From: Candidatus Neomarinimicrobiota bacterium
GTDB taxonomy: Bacteria; Fidelibacterota; UBA2242; B5-G15
NCBI GenBank assembly: GCA_017656425.1
Contig: JACDNV010000032.1
Span: forward strand, 1-10,543
Length of the DNA stretch: 10,543 nucleotides
Reading direction: 5' to 3'
Shown here: positions 1 to 8,300 of the stretch, one piece after another
Position numbering within the stretch: the first letter of the stretch is position 1
Layout of the letters: each line of letters starts with the position of its first letter
The notes under the pieces: generated by a model
Databases searched by the model: none
What the model was told of the DNA's origin: nothing
What the model saw: only the letters and a program-made list of their open reading frames with translations
Translations under genes and position numbers: made by a program

Positions 1-130
1 AACCAAGAGACAGCATTATTTCCCTATAAAGCGCCTCATCTGGTGAAGCAATTTTAAGAAGATTTTGCATTCTTTGCTTTTTAAGTTCAAGCCATTTTCC
101 CCCGAGGTGATTGAGATTTAAAAATAACAT
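1..130 (-). CDS. Partial open reading frame at window edge, possibly DUF2851-like fragment
   Basis: From an ATG at 130 the minus strand stays open to the window edge for 43 codons without a stop. The peptide is protein-like (charged helix, then an 'ASPDEALYREIML' segment ending in LG). The 'EALYREIM..LG' pattern is reminiscent of DUF2851 proteins, whose function is unknown; this is a recollection, not a search result. The same frame is open upstream to about position 210 (AVRWAGELGRYCEIVEM), but that stretch runs through the GC-rich palindrome at 160-188. There is no convincing Shine-Dalgarno before the ATG at 130. It may therefore be a gene whose 5' part was lost or interrupted rather than a normal start. 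The family call is weak; that the stretch is coding or formerly coding is somewhat more likely. Confidence 0.35.
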   Translation of the reverse strand, partial: MLFLNLNHLGGKWLELKKQRMQNLLKIASPDEALYREIMLSLG

Positions 131-159
131 TTCTACAATTTCACAATAACGCCCAAGTT

Positions 160-188
160 CACCCGCCCACCGTACGGCAGATCGGGTG
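160..188. repeat. GC-rich nested palindrome
   Basis: CACCCG at 160-165 pairs with CGGGTG at 183-188. Between them lies the perfect palindrome CCGTACGG (170-177), almost concentric with the outer arms. The block is far more GC-rich than its surroundings and has no T-run on either side, so it does not look like an intrinsic terminator. It could be a dispersed repeat or a protein-binding palindrome lying between the four-TM gene and the leftmost reading frame. Confidence 0.5.
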
Positions 189-247
189 GAAAGGCTTGTT
201 TTAGAAATCTCTTTTCATCTTCATTTTTATTAGTTGTTTTAACAATA

Positions 248-886
248 TTATCTGTTATTCACTTGTGAAGCTTTCGCAAGAACATTACAAACAAAACGAT
301 TTCCATAATTTCTGGCTGCTAAAGATAAGCTTAAATATTGTATTATTAAATAACCTAAATAAGCAAACACATAGTTTGAATTATTAAACAAAAGCAGAGT
401 AGTACCAAAAACTAGCAAAAATAAAAAACTGAGAGATGTAAAATCACGTGTTATAAGAAAATCTCTATGACTTCCCCAAACTATTTCGTCATCCCTATAT
501 TGTTGGCACAAGGAATACCACACTCTATTTTGCTTCTTTGGCTCTTTAGGAAATTCTCCAACTTTATCTTTTAGCGATTCAATGTTAACACGGGGATCTT
601 TTATAGCAAAATGAGAAAATGCCCTATAACCGGGTAATCTATTTTTGACTTTCCAGAAAACAAGGACTTCTTTAATTGAGTTAGGTATTATTCCATTTAA
701 TACAATTGTAATAATCGGCGACAAGAAAAAAATGAAACTTTTAATACTTATGAATTTATACAGATTTAAGTTGATTTTATCAAAGTTAACAGTACCGTAT
801 ATAAAGATACTCCAAAAAATAAGTATATTTACCGAGATAAAAATCCATAGATATTTTTGATAAGTATCTTTAATTCGTTTGGGCAT
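248..886 (-). CDS. Predicted four-helix integral membrane protein, unknown function
   Basis: I do not recognise a characterised family. The 212-residue product has four hydrophobic helices at about 11-31, 50-70, 150-167 and 171-190. A soluble loop of about 80 residues sits between helices 2 and 3. The loop carries motifs that look conserved: LPGYRAFS near 84-91, DPRV near 97, QNRVWYSL near 119-126, then H140 and a second RD (147-148) just before helix 3. I chose ATG 886 because an AGGTGAGG Shine-Dalgarno lies about 6 bases upstream. A GTG at 898 gives four more residues and a GTGA overlap with the stop of the MBL gene, but has no ribosome site. Either way the gene is tightly coupled to the MBL hydrolase, and the two probably act together at the membrane. 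A pore, receptor or anchor role for the hydrolase is possible but unproven. Confidence 0.8.
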   Translation of the reverse strand: MPKRIKDTYQKYLWIFISVNILIFWSIFIYGTVNFDKINLNLYKFISIKSFIFFLSPIITIVLNGIIPNSIKEVLVFWKVKNRLPGYRAFSHFAIKDPRVNIESLKDKVGEFPKEPKKQNRVWYSLCQQYRDDEIVWGSHRDFLITRDFTSLSFLFLLVFGTTLLLFNNSNYVFAYLGYLIIQYLSLSLAARNYGNRFVCNVLAKASQVNNR

Positions 887-894
887 CAGAAACC

Positions 895-1863
895 TCACCT
901 ATCATATTGAGTTTCATAAGTAATTTTTCCATCATCATTTATTGTAAACACAATATTGCCTTTCCAACGCGTAGACCATACATGTTCAGAATACCCTCTA
1001 TACTTATTAGAAGCATCCGCTTCAGGTTTTTTACCAACAGAAACTATTGTATAGGTAGGAAACATTAGTTTAACTGCTAGTTGATAATATCCACTATCTC
1101 TTCCATGATGAGCAGCCTTTAATATATCAATGTTTTTCAATTCATCTTCATAATTTTCAACCAGGTATTCCCATGTTTCTTTTTCTGCATCACCTGGCAA
1201 TAATATTTTTCGTCCCCTGTGTTTTATTAGTAATACATAGCTCATTTTGTTAGGATTACTTTCGCTACCTTCCTTCAGTTGATCATTGGGTGCTAAGATT
1301 TGAATTCCGTCCTCCTTGTAGTACTGTGCTTGATAGCCCTCTTCAGGGCGTACAATTATTACTCCTTCAATTTCCCGCTCATCGGTGTCTCTAAACTTTT
1401 TATATAGTTCCCAATCTCTCTTTTGAGGCTCTGATAGTTTATCTAAATCGGGTTCGTATTCGTTTTTTATTATCCATATATTTGTAAAGCCAATTTGCTT
1501 GTGAAGATCGTAGAGTCCTGATAAATGGTCCATATGTGGGTGAGTAGAAATAAATCTAAATATATTGGTTATACCCTTACTATATAGGTATTCAAGTGGA
1601 TCCTGAAGTCTTATATTATATCCAACGCTTTCAAGCATAGATGGTGTAATTTTTGTTCCTAACAATAACGTTGATCTAGCCGATAGAGAATAAGATAAAG
1701 GTATGGATAAAGATGTAGATATGGATTCATAAATTTCCCTAGCAGATTCTTCATCCATCTCAGGTGTACGATTTATATCAATCATGGCAACTCTTGAATT
1801 ATCGATAAATTCTATAATACAACAATCGCCATGTCCTACATTTAAAAAATGGATTCTAAGCAT
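895..1863 (-). CDS. ComEC/Rec2-like metallo-beta-lactamase-fold hydrolase (soluble)
   Basis: This 322-residue protein has the markers of the ComEC/Rec2-type branch of the metallo-beta-lactamase fold: an N-terminal strand with LNVGHGD (7-13), the metal-binding HPHMDH (108-113), LLPGDAE with D225, and AAHHGRDSG (250-258). All expected metal ligands seem present, so it should be an active metal-dependent hydrolase. Some relatives cut nucleic acid or phosphodiesters; the substrate here is unknown. There are no membrane helices or signal peptide, so it is not full-length ComEC and is probably cytosolic. Residues 47-68 form a Ser-rich stretch between the first strands and the metal motif. The ATG at 1863 follows an AGGAGG (1874-1879) by 10 bases. 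It begins 38 bp after the methyltransferase stop with no obvious terminator between, so it probably belongs to the same operon. It is coupled to the downstream membrane protein gene. Confidence 0.85.
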   Translation of the reverse strand: MLRIHFLNVGHGDCCIIEFIDNSRVAMIDINRTPEMDEESAREIYESISTSLSIPLSYSLSARSTLLLGTKITPSMLESVGYNIRLQDPLEYLYSKGITNIFRFISTHPHMDHLSGLYDLHKQIGFTNIWIIKNEYEPDLDKLSEPQKRDWELYKKFRDTDEREIEGVIIVRPEEGYQAQYYKEDGIQILAPNDQLKEGSESNPNKMSYVLLIKHRGRKILLPGDAEKETWEYLVENYEDELKNIDILKAAHHGRDSGYYQLAVKLMFPTYTIVSVGKKPEADASNKYRGYSEHVWSTRWKGNIVFTINDDGKITYETQYDR

Positions 1864-1901
1864 TACGCTTTTTCCTCCTAATTAGCTTTTTAGATACTCC
1901 T

Positions 1902-4900
1902 TTACACACTCCTTGCCTTTTCCAATCTATTTTTTACTAATTCAGCTACTGCCCAATAGACCTCTTTCCTTTCCTTTTCGGTTAGACCGAGGGCGTCAAA
2001 AATGATGTCGTCAAGGGCTTTTCGGTCAGGCAAAGGATTGGGTTCCTGTTCACGGATGGGTTTGTTTGGATCAAAGCCAAGTTCTTCTATAACGCCTTTT
2101 TGCTTAAGAATTAAAAAATCTTTAAATCTATTTAGTGATATTTTGAGATTGTCGATTATTTTAAAAAGTCCAATATCATATCGCGAAAACTTAAGTGCCC
2201 CTCCACCTAAATTTGTAATACCTAATAGTTCACTTTGAAGAATTCCAAAGGTTGAATTTAACTGAAAAACTATCGGAATAATTTTCTCTTCATGAAGTGG
2301 TATTATTTTGTAAAATTCTTTACCTAATGCTTTTGCACTGTTCCAGATAATCAATTGAACATTTCCTAATGTTCTGGGGAACCATATTGGAGATATAATT
2401 CGAGATTTCTTAGACTTTTTAACTCCATACATGATTATCTTTTCAGAGTGAATATCTAATAAAATACATTCCAAATCTCGAACAGATTTTATAAATCTAA
2501 CTTTTGGGTACTTGTCGCCTGTATTATTATCATGAATATAGCCTTCAATTTTTGCAACATCCCCAAGTCTTACCAGTTTCCCTTTTCCTTTTTCCAGAAT
2601 CTTAAAGTAAATCTCAGGTGCTCTGAGGTAATTTCCACCCCATTTGTTGCCAATGTATGGAAGATGTTCTAAATCACTTTTTATCAATTCATCTTTTTCT
2701 GGCACCTCAACGCCTTCTTCCAGCAGTTCCTTTTTTGGCTTAGGATAAAATCTGAAGTCTTCATCATCAAATATGGGTTTATCAGCTCTTTCAATTTTTT
2801 TAATAACTTCTGCATTCAGCACCTCTTCAAAAGGTTTTTTAAAGGCAACGAATTTTAGGGTAAAATCATCAAGTTTTTCAGCCGGTCTTCTGATTAAAAC
2901 AATCACTGTATTTACATCTGCTTGCTTAAAGGAGCGTTTTTTAAGATTATCAATGATAAAAAGAGGCTCCATACTCTTAAGCAAAAATTCCTGAAGTCCT
3001 ACACCATAGCCAACATCAAGCCAGGAATTGGAATTGATAAAACAAAACACTCCACCAGGACGCAAAAGCGATAATCCTTGATAGTAAAAGTAAACATAAA
3101 GATCGCTTTTTTTATCAATTTTTACATTATTTCCCCATACATTTTTTACTGATTGAATGAGTTTTTCTTTGTATTGTTTTTTAATCTCTCTCCACTTGTC
3201 ATCGCTATAGTTGTCTTGATTTTCAAGAGGTGGTGCAATAAGTTCCTGCCGCACATAAGGGGGATTTCCAATAACGATGTCAAAACCTCCTTTTTGAGAG
3301 AAGACCTCAATGAAGTCCAGTTCCCAAAGGAAGTAATTCTTCCGGGTTTTATTACCAATGTTGTTTATGAGCTTGTTGTATTTGTCCAGGTTTATTTTTT
3401 GCTGTCCAAGTTCCTGCTCAAGTTGTTTAACTTGCTTTTTTAAATCCGGACTTTTCTCTCCAAAAAGATTTTTTTGAGATTTTTGTTGTCTAATCCTTTG
3501 TTCTAACCTTTTTATGTTTCCATTTACTTCATCAATTTTGAACTCAACAATCTCTTTAAAAATTTCCTGTTCAAACTTTTCGATATCCTTTGCCTCTCTT
3601 AAATCAGCGCTTCTACCCCCTGAAAAGAAACTTGATTTCCTATCAATCAACTCGTTTATCTTAACCCTGATTGATGGAGGAACACTGAGCATTTCGTCTT
3701 TAAGATTTATACTAACATCGGCTATCTCCTGAACAAGAGAGTCTCCTTGACGAATCTTGAAGGAGAGATTTGGCAAAAGTGGTTTTGTGTAAAGGTCCAT
3801 ATACTTTTCTTCTGTTTCTATAATTAAAGAAAGCCATAGTCTTAACTCACCCACCATTACAGCCCAATCCTTCACATCAACGCCGTATAGATTTTCAAGT
3901 ATAATTCTCTCCTTTAATGCAAACAGATTTTCGCCTATATCTGTAAGACGCTCTGTCAATTCTGAATGGAGTTCTACAAGAATATTCAACATTCCAACGA
4001 GAAAAGATGCAGACCCAACCGCCGGGTCAACAATTTTGACTCTATCGAGCTTATCTTTTATAATTCGTAGTTCTTCACTGGGTAGTTCAATGTTCTTATT
4101 ATGGGGTTCAAACACAAAGTCAATAATTTTTTCCTTCGATATGCTTTCCTCAGAGGCAAGATAATTTACAAGGGATAGTCTGCACATAAAGTCGATTTCA
4201 ACCCTTGGTGTATAAAAGATTCCAGCATTCCCTCTTTCTTCCTCAGCGATCAGAGATTCATAAACTCTTCCAAGCATTTCAGGGTCAACAGCAACTTCAA
4301 CATCGATCGGGCTTGACTCATCAATGGTGAAATTAAAGATCTCAAGAAACCCCTTTCGTTTGTCTTTATCATCAGGTTCGAAAAACCACTCAAAAACATT
4401 ATCGGGTAAATCAAATCCAAGTTCATCAAGCTCAGTTCGTGAGAAAAGTCCACCATTCAAGAAAGGCATAAGGTTAAAAGATTCCTTTATTTCTTCGGGC
4501 AGTCCTCCGTAAATAAGATGCGATTTTCTATTGAACGCACCGAAAAAAAGGCTTGATAACCACCGTGAATAAAAAACGTCTTCTGATCTGGTGCTTTCCT
4601 TCCAATCCTTGTATTTAAACCAGAGGTTTCTTATGTAATTTTTATCCTGAACATAATTTTTCCACTTAAACCATTTTTTTCTTTGCAGAAAATATATAAA
4701 CAAGATCCGTGATAGTAACTGCTGAGCAAAGGAATGCTTTTTCTCATACAGCGCATCATATTTTGAGAGGGACTTAATAATAACCTCTTTAAGGGCATAC
4801 TTATAAGCGTCAAAAAACTCTTCAGTTACCTTCTCAACCGAAAATGCCTCGATAATTCTATCAAGCGAAGAAAAATCGGCATCTCTTAAAGCCTGCTTAA

Positions 4901-5330
4901 AAGTCTTATTTGTCAATTCAGGGCTAACATAGTACGTATACCTCTTGTAATAACTAAATTTACTCTTGGTACCCTGAGATACACTATAAACAAGAGAAAA
5001 TCGAAAGTTTCTCGCATCGTCGTAAAAGACAAAAATTCCTGCATTTATGAAAGAATCTTTGATAATCCTTTTAGCAAATTCATATTGTCTCTTTTTACTG
5101 CTTCTTTCTGTCAGCTCTCCGGCGGTCTTGATTGCAAAGACCCATAAGTTTTTTGCATCTTTGAGTTTCAGCTCCCCGATTTTGTATATCTCCTCAAAGG
5201 CGTCCTCTTCATAACCGTAAAGCCTTTCCGGAGGTGAATAAATCATAAAATCCGGGTTTTTACTTCTTAAGAAGTCTTCAAGATTTCCAAGCGAAAACTC
5301 CTGCGCAAGTTTTTCTACTATTTCCTGCAT
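1902..5330 (-). CDS. Eco57I-class N6-adenine DNA methyltransferase (restriction-modification-like)
   Basis: The protein transfers a methyl group from S-adenosylmethionine to adenine N6 at a specific DNA site. Numbering here is from a TTG at 5366 (1154 residues); from the preferred ATG at 5330 it is 1142 residues, so subtract 12. Visible parts: an N-terminal region (1-200) with QYEFAKRII and FRFSLVY; a helical region; FYTP (384-387, motif X); DPAVGSASF (447-455, SAM-binding motif I); a long charged coiled coil (about 565-670) inserted between the two halves of the catalytic domain; catalytic NPPY (701-704, motif IV); a target-recognition-like region (about 930-1080, beginning LVRLGDVAKIEGY); and a C-terminal helical tail. 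I see no clear PD-(D/E)xK nuclease in the N-terminus, so cutting is probably left to the partner helicase. The ATG at 5330 is preferred because it has an AAGGGGA site 7 bases upstream and sits 4 bp after the helicase stop. The TTG would overlap the helicase by 32 bp. Confidence 0.9.
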   Translation of the reverse strand: MQEIVEKLAQEFSLGNLEDFLRSKNPDFMIYSPPERLYGYEEDAFEEIYKIGELKLKDAKNLWVFAIKTAGELTERSSKKRQYEFAKRIIKDSFINAGIFVFYDDARNFRFSLVYSVSQGTKSKFSYYKRYTYYVSPELTNKTFKQALRDADFSSLDRIIEAFSVEKVTEEFFDAYKYALKEVIIKSLSKYDALYEKKHSFAQQLLSRILFIYFLQRKKWFKWKNYVQDKNYIRNLWFKYKDWKESTRSEDVFYSRWLSSLFFGAFNRKSHLIYGGLPEEIKESFNLMPFLNGGLFSRTELDELGFDLPDNVFEWFFEPDDKDKRKGFLEIFNFTIDESSPIDVEVAVDPEMLGRVYESLIAEEERGNAGIFYTPRVEIDFMCRLSLVNYLASEESISKEKIIDFVFEPHNKNIELPSEELRIIKDKLDRVKIVDPAVGSASFLVGMLNILVELHSELTERLTDIGENLFALKERIILENLYGVDVKDWAVMVGELRLWLSLIIETEEKYMDLYTKPLLPNLSFKIRQGDSLVQEIADVSINLKDEMLSVPPSIRVKINELIDRKSSFFSGGRSADLREAKDIEKFEQEIFKEIVEFKIDEVNGNIKRLEQRIRQQKSQKNLFGEKSPDLKKQVKQLEQELGQQKINLDKYNKLINNIGNKTRKNYFLWELDFIEVFSQKGGFDIVIGNPPYVRQELIAPPLENQDNYSDDKWREIKKQYKEKLIQSVKNVWGNNVKIDKKSDLYVYFYYQGLSLLRPGGVFCFINSNSWLDVGYGVGLQEFLLKSMEPLFIIDNLKKRSFKQADVNTVIVLIRRPAEKLDDFTLKFVAFKKPFEEVLNAEVIKKIERADKPIFDDEDFRFYPKPKKELLEEGVEVPEKDELIKSDLEHLPYIGNKWGGNYLRAPEIYFKILEKGKGKLVRLGDVAKIEGYIHDNNTGDKYPKVRFIKSVRDLECILLDIHSEKIIMYGVKKSKKSRIISPIWFPRTLGNVQLIIWNSAKALGKEFYKIIPLHEEKIIPIVFQLNSTFGILQSELLGITNLGGGALKFSRYDIGLFKIIDNLKISLNRFKDFLILKQKGVIEELGFDPNKPIREQEPNPLPDRKALDDIIFDALGLTEKERKEVYWAVAELVKNRLEKARSV

Positions 5331-5334
5331 TTTG

Positions 5335-8300
5335 CTATCCCCTTGAGGCCTGATTTTCGACCGCAATTATCACTTCCTCATTAATTTCTTTTAAATATTC
5401 CCCTATCTTTTTGAGAAAGTTTTCTCCAATCTCATTTTTGAGGGCTTCAAGTTCTTCTTTCAGCTCTTGTGTGTTCTTCTTTCCCCACCCGGTAATTCTC
5501 GAAAGTACATAATCGGAAAGCGTACCAAAGGACCTTACGTCCTCAAGCAGATCCGAGATAAAACTTTTATAGGGAGTAATATCTTTGTCATCCCGCTCAA
5601 GAAGCCCATTAAGGATGTTGTAAGCTTGCGTCGATAGATCTCTTCCCCTTGATTTTCTTCTGAAATAGGATTCTTTTCTCAGTACTTCATGATAGTTAGT
5701 CCAGAAATTATCGCTCAGAGGCAGTCTGGGCTCATTATAAGATGTCTTTATCTTTTCGTATGCCTGTTCAAAGCCAACAGATACTGGCTGTTTCTCGCTG
5801 TAATTTTTATACCCAACAAAGAGGTCTTTTCCCTTTTTCACGAATACAAGTAGTTCGTTTTCTTCCCCTCTCTTGGCAACTTTTACTCTCACTGGCATAT
5901 CTTTGATTTCTTCCTCTATCTCTGGAAACCTTTCCTTTATCTTCTCATACTCCCGTTTCAATTTCGTAAAGAAACTTTCTTCTTCCTCTTCTGTGTATGT
6001 TGTTAATCTTCTGTAGAGCTCTGCTGGTTGGGGCTCTTCATCCGGGGTGAAAATTTTTGCATCTTCACCAAGCACATTGTGAATCATAAACATCTTGGTT
6101 TGAGCTATCTCTCTTGATTTAACGATGTCTGCTCCTTTCTCTGTTGGGAAAAAGTTCACAATGAAGATCTCATCATACAGCTTTTTACCAATCCGGTTAA
6201 TTCTTCCTACTCTCTGGATTACCCTGACAGGGTTCCACGGAATATCGTAATTCACAACAACTCCAGCTCTATTGAGGTTAAATCCTTCTGAAAGTTTATC
6301 TGTGGCAAGGAGAATCTTATAAGAATCTTCCTGATGTTTGTACTGAGCGTCGAAGTTTTTATATATATCCTTCACTGTCTTTTTACTCAGAGAACCGAAG
6401 GCCGGGAGGACCATCCCTTCAAATTCCCTACTCAGGATATCCTTTAAATGGGTGGCAGTGTCAAAATATTCCGTAAAGATGACCACTTTTCTATCTTCTT
6501 TTAGAAACTCTCTTATTCCTTCAACCAGACGCTCCGCTTTCGGATCATTTTGAACCAGCCCAATTTTTTCAATTGTGTTTAAAAGGCTTTCAAAAAGCTT
6601 TAAATCGCTTTTTATATCTCTTTTAAATTGTTCTTCACCCTTGAATTTCCTTATATCGTATACTTTGTAGTACCTGGGGTCAAGCTTTTCTTCTCTCAGA
6701 TCTTTTTCGTATCTCTCCAATCGTTCATTGATAACCTCAGGGTCTTCTGAGACAATCTCATCCATTAATCTTCTGTCAAGTATGAACTTGTTTGTCTTCT
6801 TTATAAAAGTTAAAGCCGACCTGTGAATCTTTATAAAGCGTTCCACACTTTCTTTGAATGCTCCAAAACTACTTTCAAATCTTTTTACCAGTAACCTTCT
6901 CATGAAATCATAGAGGTTCTTTTGATATAAGTAAATAAAGCTTTCTTCCTCATTGAGCTCAGGTTCTTCAGGATCCCCCAGATAATCGAATACCCCTTTT
7001 TCGTACCTTATCGGGAAATAGATAGCGCCTTTAAACCTGCCCCCATCTTCAAGCTGAGAAAAAGATTTTATTACCTCATCATAGAATTCTAACTGCTTTT
7101 CTGTCAGTTCAAAGAACCATTCGCTTGGGTCTTTAACCTCCGGGAGATCTATTTTCTCTTTATAGTGTCTGAGGTCAAGCCTGTTTCTCCTTATCACAAC
7201 AGGTTCAAGTATAGCCCTGATTTCGCGAGCGAGTCCTCTTGTTCTCCCCTTAACTTTGCTCATGTTAATCGATGACTCACCGAAAACATCTCTATAGTAT
7301 CTTATCGCTCTGTTTCTTCTCTTTTCAACGAGTGAGTTGTGGTAGTTTCTTATGTAAGAAAGTTTCCTGAATTCGGCCTCATACCGGGAGAACCTTTCTT
7401 CCAGATTCTCATCAAGCACAATAGTTGACTTCCTGGGGACAGTAAAGAGCTTTAAGAGAGCATAAAGATCTGATGGTCGGTTGTTAAATGGAGTTGCAGT
7501 AAGTAGTAAAACTATTTTGCCCCTGCATATTTCATTTAGGTAGTGGTAGCTCTGCGTTCTTTCATTTCTGAATCTATGCGCCTCATCAACAATTATAATT
7601 TCTATATCCTCGCTTTCCCTGACAAACTCTAAAGTGCTTTCAAGTTTCCCAACAGAACGAACCTCCCAATCATAGAGCTTGAAGTCTGATAGATATTTCT
7701 TCCAGCCCGATGTGCGGTTTTCATCTCCTATAAGATGGGGAGGACAGATTACAATTCCTCTTTTACCAAGGGCTTTTGCCACAAGACAGGCTATCACTGT
7801 CTTACCAAGTCCAACAACATCTGCAATTAATGTGCCTCCATGCGCTTCGCAGTTTGCGAGAGCTTGAGAAACTGCTTCAAGCTGATATGTATAAGGTATA
7901 TAACCTTTTGCTTTCATGAGTCTCTTTAGCTCTTCGCCTAAGTCCTTTCCCTTGTGTAGTTCAAGATAGGTTTTAAGGAGATACGCATAAGCTGTAAAAG
8001 GTGCAATCTCTCTAATCAGACTATTTTTTGTAAGAATACTGATTATTTTATCAATGTCCTCTTTGCTAAAAGCAATAGCTCTATTCCAGAGTCTGTCGAA
8101 GTACTTCTCTGCTTCTCTGAATCCAAAATCCATTATCTCGACATTGAATTCATCCTGAGATTCAAGCCCTGCCTTCGTAAGATTACTACTACCTGTAATA
8201 AATAGAGACGGGATTATCTGTTTAAACGACTCATTCATTTTAAAAAGGTAAAGTTTTGCGTGATTGGGTTCTCTGGTTTTTCTAAGAACAAGCTTCCCCT

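Noticed and set aside
160-188. Intrinsic terminator of the operon
   Set aside because: The stem is GC-rich, but no T-run follows on the minus strand and it lies about 60 bp past the last stop.
645-860. Plus-strand frame of 71 codons opposite the four-TM gene
   Set aside because: It is fully antisense to the coupled membrane-protein gene, with no family resemblance or start signal.
895-1863. ComEC DNA-uptake channel
   Set aside because: Only the MBL hydrolase part is present, with no channel helices. The neighbouring four-TM protein is too small and lacks visible competence-domain features.
3153-3443. Plus-strand frame of 96 codons inside the methyltransferase gene
   Set aside because: It is antisense to the coiled-coil and NPPY region of a well-supported gene, shows no ribosome site, and its hydrophobic content is what antisense of Lys/Glu-rich coding gives.
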